Assembly: GCA_039969355.1 (NCBI GenBank)
Contig: JBDVOA010000029.1
Coordinates: forward strand, 186,001 to 250,000
Direction of reading: 5' to 3'
DNA length: 64,000 nucleotides
Origin: JL08 sp039969355
Lineage (GTDB): Bacteria; Pseudomonadota; Alphaproteobacteria; Rhodobacterales; Rhodobacteraceae
Positions 16,678-25,272 of this stretch are shown here, piece after piece (positions within the stretch are counted from its first letter, which is position 1; the number at the start of each line of letters is the position of its first letter). The translations under genes and the position numbers were made by a program. The notes beneath the pieces were generated by a model. That model was not told the DNA's origin. It worked only from the letters and a program-made list of their open reading frames with translations, and did not search any database.

Positions 16678-18705
16678 GTAGGCATTCATTGTCAAAAGCT
16701 CATATTCTGCGACCTTCTCATCATTCTGATTGGTTAGGGTTACATGCCAGCGAACTTCGCCGTAGTCATCATTTCGCGGGGTTTTCTTCTTGACGGTCAA
16801 CCGTACCTTGATGGCGTCACCCGATGACACGGGCTTCATGAATCGCAGTCTGTCCAACCCCGTGTTTGCCAGTACGGGGCCTTCGCCTGGCTCTACAAAC
16901 AGACCGGCGGCAAACGACAGCAAAAGATACCCATGCGCGACGCGGCCCGGAAAGAATGGATTTCGGCTGGCAGCCGCTTCATCCATGTGGGCATAGAAGG
17001 TGTCACCCGTGAAATTGGCAAAATGCTCGATATCTTCAAGCGATATGACTCGTGGATCAGTATGAATAGTTTCGCCGATCTGCAGCGCATGAAATCCACG
17101 CGTAAATGGATGAGAGGAAGCAGTATGCTGTTCTGCGCCGGGCACCCACGCGCCGCCAATTGCCGTCAGAATCTCAGGACTGCCCTGAACAGCGGTTCGC
17201 TGCATGTAATGCTTCACACCGCGGACGCCACCCAGTTCCTCGCCGCCGCCCGCACGGCCTGGGCCGCCGTGAACCATATGCGGGAGAGGGGAGCCGTGGC
17301 CCGTGCTTTCCGCCATGCTGTCGCTGTTATTGAAATAGAGCCTACCGTGAAAAGCGCCGCAGTTCATGGTCATATGCCGGGCAACATCGCCGTCGCGCGT
17401 GATAACGGAGGCGACCAGACTTCCGCCGCACCGATTGAGCAAGGTCGTGGCGTGATCCAGATCGCGGTAGCCCATAATCGTCGAAACCGGCCCGAAGGCT
17501 TCGGTGTCATGGACATGCAATGCCGTGTCAGGATTGGCGCAATGAAAGAGCATTGGCGGCACAAAAGCGCCCTTGGACGCATCCGCATCTTGAACTTCAA
17601 AATTGTCGGGATCACCCCAGACCCGTTGGGCCTCTTGGTTAATCATCCGCGCCTTTTTGAGAACGTCCTTTTTTTGGACGTTTGAAACAAGCGGACCCAT
17701 GCAGGTGGCCTTGTCTTCGGGATTGCCGATGATTGTTTTGGAAAGCCGCGCGCTGAGTCCTTTGATCACTGCGTCAACATACGACTGCGGCGCGATGATG
17801 CGTCGGATTGCGGTGCACTTTTGCCCCGCCTTGACGGTCATCTCGCGCTGTACCTCTCTGATAAACAGGTCAAATTCTGGGGTGCCGGGGGCAACATCAG
17901 GGCCAAGAACTGACGCATTCAGGCTGTCCTGCTCCGCCACGAAGCGGATTGAGTTCTTAAGAATATGCGGGGCGGATTTCAGTCTTAAGGCAGTATCAGC
18001 AGATCCTGTAAAGCTGACAACATCCTGGCTGCCAAGACGGTCCAGCATATCGCCCAAACCACCCGAGACCAGTTGCAGTGCACCAACGGGCAACAAACCG
18101 CTGTCGATCATGAACCGCACCGCAAGTTCCGTCACGTAGCAAGTTGCTGTTGCCGGTTTGACGATGGTGGGCACGCCCGCCAGCAACGCTGGGGCTAATT
18201 TTTCCAACATACCCCAGACAGGAAAGTTAAAGGCGTTGATATGGACCGCAACGCCCTGCAGTGGCGTGCAAACATGCTGACCAAGGAATGTACCCATTCT
18301 TGAAAGCTGCTCGATCTCGCCTTCAAGGTAAACATGTGCGTCCGGCAATTCGCGGCGCCCCTTTGACGCAAATACAAACATCGTCCCTATGCCGCCATCA
18401 ACATCGATTAAATGGTCAGATTGGGTCGCGCCGGTTGCAAATGAGATGTCGTATAGCGCTTGCTTGTGCTCAGCGAGGTGCTGGGCCAGAGCCTTGAGCA
18501 TTCTTGCGCGGTCGTGAAATGTCATAGCGCGCAATGCCGGGCCGCCGGTTTTTCGCGCATAGTCAAGCATGGCTTGCACATCAAGATCGGTGTTGCCAGC
18601 CTTGGCTATTGCTGACCCGGTGACGGCGTTTTCAATTGCACGTGATCCGTCCCCCGGGGGGACCCAATGTCCGGCAGCGTAGCTGTTTACTTCAAGCAGT
18701 GGCAT
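16669..18705 (-). CDS. paaZ: PaaZ: oxepin-CoA hydrolase / semialdehyde dehydrogenase
   Basis: Bifunctional enzyme of phenylacetate degradation. The C-terminal MaoC-like hydratase opens the oxepin-CoA ring, and the N-terminal aldehyde dehydrogenase oxidises the resulting semialdehyde. The 678-residue protein has the ALDH domain with the nucleophile in AGQKCTAIRR near residue 295 and the Glu helix before it. The hydratase domain has FTGDTFYAHMDEAAA...FPGRVAHGYLLLSFAAGLF with its Asp and His. It is the last gene of the paa operon in transcription order and converges on the EamA gene. Confidence 0.96.
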   Translation of the reverse strand: MPLLEVNSYAAGHWVPPGDGSRAIENAVTGSAIAKAGNTDLDVQAMLDYARKTGGPALRAMTFHDRARMLKALAQHLAEHKQALYDISFATGATQSDHLIDVDGGIGTMFVFASKGRRELPDAHVYLEGEIEQLSRMGTFLGQHVCTPLQGVAVHINAFNFPVWGMLEKLAPALLAGVPTIVKPATATCYVTELAVRFMIDSGLLPVGALQLVSGGLGDMLDRLGSQDVVSFTGSADTALRLKSAPHILKNSIRFVAEQDSLNASVLGPDVAPGTPEFDLFIREVQREMTVKAGQKCTAIRRIIAPQSYVDAVIKGLSARLSKTIIGNPEDKATCMGPLVSNVQKKDVLKKARMINQEAQRVWGDPDNFEVQDADASKGAFVPPMLFHCANPDTALHVHDTEAFGPVSTIMGYRDLDHATTLLNRCGGSLVASVITRDGDVARHMTMNCGAFHGRLYFNNSDSMAESTGHGSPLPHMVHGGPGRAGGGEELGGVRGVKHYMQRTAVQGSPEILTAIGGAWVPGAEQHTASSHPFTRGFHALQIGETIHTDPRVISLEDIEHFANFTGDTFYAHMDEAAASRNPFFPGRVAHGYLLLSFAAGLFVEPGEGPVLANTGLDRLRFMKPVSSGDAIKVRLTVKKKTPRNDDYGEVRWHVTLTNQNDEKVAEYELLTMNAYSG

Positions 18706-18756
18706 GGCAAGCCTCTTAGGTCAGGACGCAGCGCTGAAGATGCGGACCTTGCAAAA

Positions 18757-19533
18757 TCAGTTCTGTTCTGTCTGTGGGATGGCAATGTTCAGGTTGTCCA
18801 ACGTCTCAGTCGCTACATGGTTCCAACGGTTCCGCAATTCGGCATTGGTAAATTTCCTTAGGCCCATTGACCGCAAGCTATCAAAACGCTTGGATGAACC
18901 GTTGCCAAAACTGGACACCACGCGCGGCCACCAATACGCGATGCTGCCTGAAATCTTGGCGTCTTGTTCAGAGTCATCTCTCAGTTTCGCAAGGCCTTCT
19001 GCTGCCAACTCCGCGTGGTGAGCTTCGCGGGGAATGATCTTGCGTATGACTTCCGCAAGCGGTTGATAAGAAATTGTGGCGTATTCTGCCAATTGCACAC
19101 CAACAGCCTTACCCATCAGAAAGTTCATCACCACCGCATCAATCCAACCCTCAAGGGGGTAATTGAAAACAGCGAGGCGCATGTCCAGATCACTTCGTTT
19201 TGCATCAACAGGCGCGTTCCGCGCCAGGCGTTTGGTCCAGGGGTGTTGGTTGGCATATTTGTCAGTGTTGGTCCCGAACTCACCCATTAGCCTTAGCACC
19301 AGATCAGCATGATTGGTCTTTTCCATTACAATCCGCGCAGCAGCGATACGTTCTTTAACGCCCGGACCCTGATTGATGACATCAGCAAAACCGGCGGCAC
19401 CTGCCAGTTCACTATCCACAAAGCTGGCCATCATGCGCAACAGTTCAGCCCGATACCGTGGCGGCGCGTTATCCGGAGATGTGAGAACCCCGCCCTGTGC
19501 CAGATAGTCTGCGATCTTCATGTCTTCGGACAT
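18757..19533 (-). CDS. PaaA/PaaC-like ferritin-fold protein (PF05138), extra copy
   Basis: Helical protein of 258 residues of the phenylacetate catabolic protein family (the PaaA/PaaC fold), distinct from the paaA and paaC genes 2 to 4 kb upstream. It keeps positions that could bind iron: FVDSELAGAA near 38-42, VMEKTNHADLVLR near 70-76 (matching the DEAGHG helix of PaaA) and PREAHHAELAAEG near 168-175 (matching EESFHQ). It sits between paaE and paaZ in the same orientation (12-base gap to paaE, 51 to paaZ), so it is co-transcribed. E. coli has no such gene in its paa operon. The role is not known; a second oxygenase or an assembly partner is possible. Confidence 0.82.
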   Translation of the reverse strand: MSEDMKIADYLAQGGVLTSPDNAPPRYRAELLRMMASFVDSELAGAAGFADVINQGPGVKERIAAARIVMEKTNHADLVLRLMGEFGTNTDKYANQHPWTKRLARNAPVDAKRSDLDMRLAVFNYPLEGWIDAVVMNFLMGKAVGVQLAEYATISYQPLAEVIRKIIPREAHHAELAAEGLAKLRDDSEQDAKISGSIAYWWPRVVSSFGNGSSKRFDSLRSMGLRKFTNAELRNRWNHVATETLDNLNIAIPQTEQN

Positions 19534-19545
19534 TTGCGCATCCCT

Positions 19546-20613
19546 TTATTGGTCGTAGTCAATAACCACGGCATCACTGATCAGGAAACACTGGCATGTC
19601 AGGACATACCCCTGTTCAACTTCGTAATCTTCAAGCGCATGGTTCGCGGCCATTTCAACATCCCCTTCAAGCACTTTGGCACGGCAGGTTGAACAAACCC
19701 CCGCTCTGCAGGCAAACGGCGCGTCGATGTCGTTCTGAAGCGCAGCACCCAACAGGGACAGGTCTTTGGGCACAACAAAACTGCGCGTTTCTCCGTCTAA
19801 TATCACTTTGGCTGTACTCTCGGTACTGGTGTGAGTCGCTGAAGCCGAGGTCGTCTTCCGTTTCGCTCGACCAGGTTGGGAGCTGGCGAAGAGCTCAAAT
19901 TTAATCTGCTCATCGCGCATCCCGCGGTCCTTCAACGATCCTGCAACCGTGAGCATCATCGGCTCGGGCCCGCAAATAAAGGCAACATCCACGTCCTGAA
20001 CATTGATCCAGTTTTTGAACAACAGATCGCATTTTTCGCGGTCCAATCGCCCGGTGAACAGATCAATGCCTTGGGCGTCTTGTCCTAACACATGAACAAT
20101 ACTCAGCCGATCCATAAAGGTGTTTTTCAAGTCCTCTATTTCGTCACGGAACATGATCGTGTTCACCGCCTTGTTGGCGTAAACAAGTGTGAAACGTGAT
20201 GCCGGTTCACGGTGCAGTACCGTGCGCATAATGGATAATATTGGCGTAATTCCTGACCCAGCTGCAAACCCGAGATAGTTTTTTTTCTGTTCCGGTTCGA
20301 GGGCGGTGTGGAAAGATCCCATGGGCTGCATTGCCTCTAGAATGTCTCCTACTTTCAGGCTTTCATTTACCCAGCTCGAGAATGTGCCGCCATCAACCTT
20401 TTTTATACCGACTTGAAGCACGCGATCATCTAAGCCTGCACAAATCGAATAGGATCGACGCAGTTCTTGCCCGTCAAAGGTTCGACGAAAGGTCAGATAC
20501 TGCCCCTGAATAAAATTAAACTTGTCCGGTTCGCGCGGCATCACAGTTATAACAACCGCATCCCGGATCGTCTTGGTCACATCAGTGACAGTCAGGGCAT
20601 GAAAGCGGGCCAC
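19546..20613 (-). CDS. paaE: PaaE: phenylacetyl-CoA epoxidase reductase subunit
   Basis: Electron-transfer subunit that carries electrons from NADPH through FAD and a 2Fe-2S cluster to the PaaABC epoxidase. The 355-residue product has the ferredoxin-NADP reductase type FAD domain (RRSYSICAG near 55), the NAD(P) domain (GFAAGSGITPILSIMRTVL) and a C-terminal plant-type ferredoxin with FACRAGVCSTCRAKV and a fourth Cys in YVLTCQCF. The start is set at GTG 20613, not the longer upstream Met, because it follows AAGGAG at seven bases and yields the usual ARFHALTVTDV opening. It begins ten bases after paaD. Confidence 0.95.
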   Translation of the reverse strand: MARFHALTVTDVTKTIRDAVVITVMPREPDKFNFIQGQYLTFRRTFDGQELRRSYSICAGLDDRVLQVGIKKVDGGTFSSWVNESLKVGDILEAMQPMGSFHTALEPEQKKNYLGFAAGSGITPILSIMRTVLHREPASRFTLVYANKAVNTIMFRDEIEDLKNTFMDRLSIVHVLGQDAQGIDLFTGRLDREKCDLLFKNWINVQDVDVAFICGPEPMMLTVAGSLKDRGMRDEQIKFELFASSQPGRAKRKTTSASATHTSTESTAKVILDGETRSFVVPKDLSLLGAALQNDIDAPFACRAGVCSTCRAKVLEGDVEMAANHALEDYEVEQGYVLTCQCFLISDAVVIDYDQ

Positions 20614-20623
20614 GCCGGTCTCC

Positions 20624-21085
20624 TTAAATGCACTTGAAATAGTCGAAGGGCTCAAGACAGTCGGTGCAGCGCCATTGCGCCTTACAAGGTGTCGACCCGA
20701 ACTGACTTACTTTTTCGACGTTTTCGGATTTGCAACGGGGGCAATGGGCGGGCCTGCCGGTAGCTTGCGGTGTCGCAATTCCGTATTTCTCAAGGTTCAA
20801 ACGCCCTTTCTTGGACAGCCAATCCGTGGTCCAGGCGGGCGAAATCTTAGTCTTGATCCGAACCTTTTTGACGCCGCGATCGCGCAGTGCGGCCTCAATG
20901 TCACGAGAAATGACTGTAGTCGCCGGGCACCCTGAATATGTCGGCGTCACGGAAACCTCTAACATGTCTAGATCCCAATTGACGTCGCGGACAATACCCA
21001 GGTCAACAACTGAAATGACAGGGATTTCGGGGTCGGGGACGGAATCAAGCCATTCCCAAATTTGATTTATCGTTGGCTTGCTCAT
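20624..21085 (-). CDS. paaD: PaaD: phenylacetyl-CoA epoxidase accessory subunit
   Basis: Protein of the MIP18/DUF59 fold thought to help assemble iron centres in the PaaABCE epoxidase. The 153-residue product has the N-terminal DUF59-like domain (VPDPEIPVISVVDLGIVRDV near residue 16 and YSGCPATTVISRDIE near 51). A C-terminal zinc-ribbon-like tail has CPRCKSENVEKVSQFGSTPC and CTDCLEPFDYFKC. It lies between paaC and paaE with gaps of about 10-12 bases. Confidence 0.95.
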   Translation of the reverse strand: MSKPTINQIWEWLDSVPDPEIPVISVVDLGIVRDVNWDLDMLEVSVTPTYSGCPATTVISRDIEAALRDRGVKKVRIKTKISPAWTTDWLSKKGRLNLEKYGIATPQATGRPAHCPRCKSENVEKVSQFGSTPCKAQWRCTDCLEPFDYFKCI

Positions 21086-21097
21086 CTCTTTGTTCCG

Positions 21098-21853
21098 TCA
21101 CCAGCGCGCATCTGGATAAGCGCGCGGGAGGAACTGCATTGTTGCCAGCATATGCCCCAGATGTTCAGAATGACGGCTGCCGTCCTTGCCGCCTTTCTGG
21201 GCAAAGGCTCCACCGGGCGCGGTGAGCGTCCCCTCGTTCAGCGCTTGGGTGACCGTCGCGTCCCACGCGCCGCGCAGCAAGCTCGGGTCTGGCGCAATTC
21301 CTTCGGAAGACAAGGCGATGTCCACATCGTCGCAAATGAACATTTCACCCGCAAAAGGCCAAAGAAGATCAAGTGCAGCCTGCATTCTGCTGTGGCTTTC
21401 TGGTGTCCCATCTCCAAGCGCCACAACAGTGTCACGCGAGCGGTCAAGATGATAGCTCGCCTCTTTCAAAGACTTGGTTGCGATTTCTGCAATACGGGGA
21501 TGCGCCGATCCCTGAAGCCAGTTTAGGTTTTCGACCTGAAAGGCATCGAACAAAAACTGCCGCATTATGGTTTGCCCAAAATCGCCACTAGGCTGTTCCA
21601 TCAGCAACAGGCTGCGAAAATCCCAGACATCGCGATGATAGGCAAGGTCGTCGGCAGTTCGTCCGCCACTTTCGACCTCACCTGCCAGACCCAACCACAT
21701 CTGGGTCTGGCCAATCAGATCAAGCGCTGTATTGGCCAGCGCAATGTCTTCTTCCAAAACCGGGGCCATGCCACACCATTCAGATATCCGATGTCCCAGA
21801 ACAAGCGTATTGTCCCCCTGACGCAGCAGAAATTCGAATAGAGGATCGGCCAT
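21098..21853 (-). CDS. paaC: PaaC: phenylacetyl-CoA epoxidase structural subunit
   Basis: Non-catalytic ferritin-fold partner of PaaA in the epoxidase. The 251-residue product opens with LFEFLLRQGDNTLVLGHRISEWCG and has ALDLIGQTQMWLGLAG and the LKEASYHLDRSRDTVVALGDGTPESH helix typical of PaaC. Its ATG shares one base with the paaB stop (TAATG), so translation is coupled and subunit stoichiometry is probably kept. Confidence 0.95.
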   Translation of the reverse strand: MADPLFEFLLRQGDNTLVLGHRISEWCGMAPVLEEDIALANTALDLIGQTQMWLGLAGEVESGGRTADDLAYHRDVWDFRSLLLMEQPSGDFGQTIMRQFLFDAFQVENLNWLQGSAHPRIAEIATKSLKEASYHLDRSRDTVVALGDGTPESHSRMQAALDLLWPFAGEMFICDDVDIALSSEGIAPDPSLLRGAWDATVTQALNEGTLTAPGGAFAQKGGKDGSRHSEHLGHMLATMQFLPRAYPDARW

Positions 21854-22185
21854 TACATTGGGCCTGCTTCATCCGGAATATCGAAGAACGTAGGATGCCG
21901 GTACACCTTCGATGTCGACGGCTCAAACATCGGCCCTTTGTCAGACGGGCTGGATGCAAAAATATGCCGCGCCGCGACCACCCAGATCGAAACACCTTCG
22001 TTGCGGCGCGTATATACATCCCGCGCATTCTTGATTGCGGCCGCTTCATCGGCAGCATGAAGGCTGCCGACATGGCGATGGCTCATGCCGTGTTGGCCGC
22101 GAATAAACACCTCCCACAGAGGCCACTCCTGACGGCCCGTCAAAGAGTCGTTCCGTTCCGATGAACTGGCGTCTGCATCGCTCAT
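21853..22185 (-). CDS. paaB: PaaB: phenylacetyl-CoA epoxidase subunit
   Basis: Small subunit that bridges PaaAC dimers. The 110-residue product contains EWPLWEVFIRGQHGMSHRHVGSLHAADEAAAIKNARDVYTRR and ends with PTFFDIPDEAG, both hallmarks of PaaB. The frame extends upstream, but ATG 22185 overlapping the paaA stop by ATGA is the natural start; the additional upstream residues are antisense or paaA sequence. Co-transcribed with paaA and paaC. Confidence 0.95.
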   Translation of the reverse strand: MSDADASSSERNDSLTGRQEWPLWEVFIRGQHGMSHRHVGSLHAADEAAAIKNARDVYTRRNEGVSIWVVAARHIFASSPSDKGPMFEPSTSKVYRHPTFFDIPDEAGPM

Positions 22186-23162
22186 TGTGCCGCCTCCATT
22201 CTTGCCTTTCGCTTGGCAGCGTGTGCCATCATGCCATCTCGCACCCACTTGCCGTCGTCCCAGGCTTTGTTTCGGGCCGCAAGGCGCTCAGCGTTGCAGG
22301 GTCCATTCCCCTTGATCACATCGAAAAACTCTGACCAGTCAGGTTGCGAGAAATCATATCCACTCTTCTTGTCATTCCATTTGATGGCATCGTCTGGGAT
22401 CGCCAGGCCGAGGTGATCTGCCTGAGGCACCGTTTGATCGACAAACTTCTGGCGCAACTCGTCATTGGAGTTCATCTTGATCTTCCACGCCATTGATTGT
22501 TCGGAATGGACGGATTCCTTGTCAGACGGACCAAACATCATAAGCGATGGGTACCAGAAACGATTCAGTGCATCCTGCGCCATCTTATTTTGCGCATCCG
22601 TGCCATTGGCCATCTTCATCATGATGTCGTAGCCCTGCCGCTGGTGGAAACTTTCTTCTTTGCACACGCGGATCATCGCGCGGCTGTAGGGCCCATAACT
22701 GGTGCGTTGGAGCGGTACCTGATTCATAATCGCCGCACCATCTACCAGCCAACCAACGGCCCCCATGTCAGCCCAGGTCAACGTGGGATAGTTGAAGATT
22801 GACGAATATTTCATGCGCCCGTCCAACAGCATCTTGGTAAGGTCATCCCGACTGACGCCAAGTGTTTCGGCGGCGCAATACAGATAGAGGCCATGCCCCG
22901 CCTCGTCCTGTACTTTAGCGAGCAATATGGCCTTCCGCTCCAAGCTCGGTGCCCGCGTTATCCAGTTGCCTTCGGGCAGTTGACCAACAATTTCAGAATG
23001 CGCGTGCTGGCCGATTTGCCGGATCAGTGTTTTGCGGTAACCCTCTGGCATCCAATCCTTTGGTTCGATTTTCTCTCCCGCGTCGATCCGGCCCTGAAAC
23101 GCTTTTTCCTGGGGTGACAGTTCGCCCTCGGTACTTTCGGATGAGACCATTTGACCATACAT
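22182..23162 (-). CDS. paaA: PaaA: phenylacetyl-CoA 1,2-epoxidase catalytic subunit
   Basis: Di-iron monooxygenase subunit that forms the ring 1,2-epoxide of phenylacetyl-CoA. The 326-residue product carries the iron-ligand helices: GQHAHSEIVG near 50-60, KVQDEAGHGLYLY near 87, and CKEESFHQRQGYD near 170. The substrate-side pattern is WLVDGAAIMNQVPLQRTSYGPYSRAM. It starts 12 bases after the thiolase gene and overlaps paaB. Confidence 0.97.
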   Translation of the reverse strand: MYGQMVSSESTEGELSPQEKAFQGRIDAGEKIEPKDWMPEGYRKTLIRQIGQHAHSEIVGQLPEGNWITRAPSLERKAILLAKVQDEAGHGLYLYCAAETLGVSRDDLTKMLLDGRMKYSSIFNYPTLTWADMGAVGWLVDGAAIMNQVPLQRTSYGPYSRAMIRVCKEESFHQRQGYDIMMKMANGTDAQNKMAQDALNRFWYPSLMMFGPSDKESVHSEQSMAWKIKMNSNDELRQKFVDQTVPQADHLGLAIPDDAIKWNDKKSGYDFSQPDWSEFFDVIKGNGPCNAERLAARNKAWDDGKWVRDGMMAHAAKRKARMEAAQ

Positions 23163-23174
23163 GTGATGTCCTCC

Positions 23175-24371
23175 CTAAACCCGCTCAATGATCATAGCAG
23201 CGCCTTGGCCCACGCCAACACACAATGTACAAAGCGCATAGCGCCCACCCGTCCGGCGCAATTGATAGGCCGCCGTAATAACCAGTCTTGCGCCTGTCAT
23301 GCCCAAAGGATGACCAAGCGCGATTGCGCCACCGTTCGGGTTGACGTGTGCTGCGGCGTCCGGAATGCCAAGTTCGCGTAAGGAAGCCAGACTCTGGGCT
23401 GCAAATGCTTCATTCAATTCGATGACGTCCATCTGATCGATGGTCAATCCGGCCAGTTTCAGCGCCTTGCGTGACGCGGGGACCGGGCCGATCCCCATGA
23501 TCCTAGGCGGAACGCCTGCCGATGCCATGGTCACGACCCGCGCAATCGGCTCGTGCGACTTTGCCGCCGCGTCATTGCCCAACAGCAGCGCTGCTGAACC
23601 ATCATTCACACCAGAAGCGTTTCCCGCGGTCACCGTCAGGTCGGGGGCATTTATCCCTTTGAGACCAGACAGCTTTTGGGCCGTTGTTCCTGCGCGCGGG
23701 TGCTCGTCCGTGTCAAAAACCAGAAGATCGCCGTTGCGTTGCGGGACGTGCACCGGAACGATTTCGTCCCTAAAAACCCCGGCATTGTTCGCAATTTCCC
23801 ACCGTTCCTGACTTCTGGCGGCGAAGGCATCCTGATCCTGCCGAGAGATGTCAAACTCAGCTGCAACATTGTCCGCAGTCTGTGGCATGGAATCGATCCC
23901 AAATGCCTGTTCCATTTTCGGATTTACAAATCGCCAGCCGATTGTTGTATCGTAAATTGCATTTGAGCGAGAATAAGCGCTGGTTGCCTTTGGCATGACA
24001 AACGGCGCGCGGCTCATACTCTCGACTCCACCCGCGATTGCCAATTGATATTCACCCGCTTTGATAGCGCGCGCGGCAACCCCGACGCTCTCCATGCCGG
24101 ACGCACAAAGACGGTTCACGGTTGTTCCCGGAACTTCGACCGGAAGCCCCGAAAGCAGTGCGGCCATGCGCGCAACATTGCGATTATCTTCGCCCGCCTG
24201 ATTGGCCGAACCCAGGATCACGTCATCGATCTGCGCCCAATCCAAATTGGGATTGCGATCTATCAGCGCTGCGATGGAATGCGCCGCCAAATCATCGGTG
24301 CGAACAGAGGACAGGGCCCCGCCGTATCGGCCAATGGGGGTGCGGACCGCATCAATTATATAGGCATTCAT
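23175..24371 (-). CDS. paaJ: PaaJ-type thiolase (3-oxoadipyl-CoA / 3-oxo-5,6-dehydrosuberyl-CoA)
   Basis: Acetyl-CoA acyltransferase that performs the last C-C cleavage of phenylacetate catabolism. The 398-residue product has the nucleophilic Cys in NRLCASGMESV near residue 90, the substrate-binding AGGVESMSRAPFV, the GHPLGMTGAR His loop, and the C-terminal ALCTLCVGVGQGAAMI with the second Cys. It is the first gene of the paa operon here. paaG, paaH, paaI, paaK and a PaaR or PaaX regulator are not in the window and must lie elsewhere if the pathway is complete. Confidence 0.92.
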   Translation of the reverse strand: MNAYIIDAVRTPIGRYGGALSSVRTDDLAAHSIAALIDRNPNLDWAQIDDVILGSANQAGEDNRNVARMAALLSGLPVEVPGTTVNRLCASGMESVGVAARAIKAGEYQLAIAGGVESMSRAPFVMPKATSAYSRSNAIYDTTIGWRFVNPKMEQAFGIDSMPQTADNVAAEFDISRQDQDAFAARSQERWEIANNAGVFRDEIVPVHVPQRNGDLLVFDTDEHPRAGTTAQKLSGLKGINAPDLTVTAGNASGVNDGSAALLLGNDAAAKSHEPIARVVTMASAGVPPRIMGIGPVPASRKALKLAGLTIDQMDVIELNEAFAAQSLASLRELGIPDAAAHVNPNGGAIALGHPLGMTGARLVITAAYQLRRTGGRYALCTLCVGVGQGAAMIIERV

Positions 24372-24506
24372 GCGTCTTTTCCTTTGGCACAGGATTAATT
24401 CCGCCGACCAGTTGATTATTTTTGTAATGCACGATTCGTCACACGCCAGATGTTATAGGAGCGTAAAGGAAACAAAACCGGGCAAATAAGAATGTGCAGG
24501 CAACGG
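24372..24506 (-). promoter_or_regulatory. Likely promoter region of the paa operon
   Basis: This 135-base gap lies between arfB and paaJ and is AT-richer than the genes around it. It holds no ORF. On the minus strand it contains an AT-rich stretch (AAAAATAATC) then an ACTGGTCGG half-site-like sequence about 40 bases before the paaJ start. Whether a TetR-type PaaR binds there cannot be shown from a single site. Confidence 0.35.
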
Positions 24507-24932
24507 TCACTCATCGCCATCAACTTTGCCACGCAAAACCTTTATATCACCGCGCGCCTTCTTGGCCTTCAGGCGCCGCTTTTTTGAACCCAGCGTGGGT
24601 TTAGTGGCAACCCTCCGTTTTGGTGTGACTAAGGCGCGATTGATCAACTCGACCAGACGTTGGCGTGCGATTTCCCGATTGCGTCCCTGAGATCGAGTTT
24701 CGTCGCACTGAATGACAAGCGCCCCGTCTTTTGTCCAGCGTCGCCCGGCCAACCTGCGCAGCCGCGACTTCACGGGTCCTGGCAATGACGGCGATCGCTC
24801 TGCTTCGAAACGCAACTCGACCGCCGTGCTCACCTTGTTAACGTTCTGCCCCCCTGGACCAGATGCCCGCGTAAAACTTTCGCTGAGCTCCCAATCCTCC
24901 AGGGAAATGGCATCTGAAATGCGCAGTGTCAC
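24507..24932 (-). CDS. arfB: Alternative ribosome-rescue factor ArfB (YaeJ)
   Basis: Peptidyl-tRNA hydrolase that releases stalled ribosomes lacking a stop codon. The 141-residue product has the RF-type catalytic loop SGPGGQNVNKVSTAVEL with GGQ at residues 27-29 and the basic C-terminal tail (KRRLKAKKARGDIKVLRGK) that enters the mRNA channel in this family. The length fits ArfB and is too short for RF1 or RF2. About 100 bases upstream on the same strand lies a tiny ORF followed by a terminator hairpin. Confidence 0.95.
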   Translation of the reverse strand: MTLRISDAISLEDWELSESFTRASGPGGQNVNKVSTAVELRFEAERSPSLPGPVKSRLRRLAGRRWTKDGALVIQCDETRSQGRNREIARQRLVELINRALVTPKRRVATKPTLGSKKRRLKAKKARGDIKVLRGKVDGDE

Positions 24933-25033
24933 GAAACACCCTCAAAGATTACGCTCCAAACTGACCCGCAAGTCCTAGGCGCGTTCATGGACAAACAAAA
25001 GCGATCCAGACACTCATGAAGTGGATCAGCCAA

Positions 25034-25069
25034 GAAAAGGGCCGCCCGATTACCCGGACGGCCCTTTCG
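25034..25069 (-). terminator. GC-rich hairpin, probable terminator on the minus strand
   Basis: A 13-bp stem with one mismatch (AAAGGGCCG... pairing with ...CGGCCCTTT) closes on a six-base loop. Read on the minus strand it is followed by TTTTCTT, so it probably terminates transcripts coming from the tiny ORF or the YhhQ gene. It lies about 100 bases before the arfB start. Confidence 0.6.
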
Positions 25070-25141
25070 AAAGTTTAAGAGGTGGGGTCGGTTAGATTGA
25101 TTTCCGATCCACTCGGGCGGGCCTTGCCGCCAAGGGTTGCC

Positions 25142-25198
25142 TTAGCTGGCGACCTCCCAAGCTGTTCCGACGCCTCTCTCCAATACCTTTCTCGACAC
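25142..25198 (-). CDS. Tiny ORF (18 codons) with near-perfect Shine-Dalgarno
   Basis: A GTG start at 25198 opens a peptide of 18 residues (MSRKVLERGVGTAWEVAS). Seven bases before it lies AAGGAGG within a 14-base sequence (25199-25212, minus strand) complementary to the usual 3' end of 16S rRNA. A hairpin (25231-25261) sits just upstream and a terminator-like hairpin (25034-25069) about 75 bases downstream. No family is recognised. It could be a leader peptide for arfB or an independent small protein; a longer alternative frame (25075-25263, 62 residues) has a poor start site. Coding status is inferred from the ribosome site only. Confidence 0.4.
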   Translation of the reverse strand: MSRKVLERGVGTAWEVAS

Positions 25199-25230
25199 TG
25201 GATCACCTCCTTCCGTTTTGTTTCCGTTGT

Positions 25231-25261
25231 GGTGATTCTTGCACGTGTTTGCAAAATCACC
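25231..25261. other. Hairpin upstream of the tiny ORF
   Basis: GGTGATTCTTGCA pairs with TGCAAAATCACC (12 bp with one bulged base) around the loop CGTGTT. On the minus strand it lies between the stop of the YhhQ gene and the extended ribosome site. It has no T-run on either side, so it is a structural element rather than a terminator. Confidence 0.5.
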
Positions 25262-25272
25262 AAGCAAAAAAA

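Noticed and set aside
25199..25212. 16S rRNA 3' end on the plus strand
   Set aside because: Only 14 bases match, nothing upstream resembles rRNA; better explained as an extended Shine-Dalgarno on the other strand.
25075..25263. A 62-residue minus-strand frame overlapping the tiny ORF
   Set aside because: Its ATG has no ribosome site and its start falls in a hairpin; the 18-codon frame uses the strong site.
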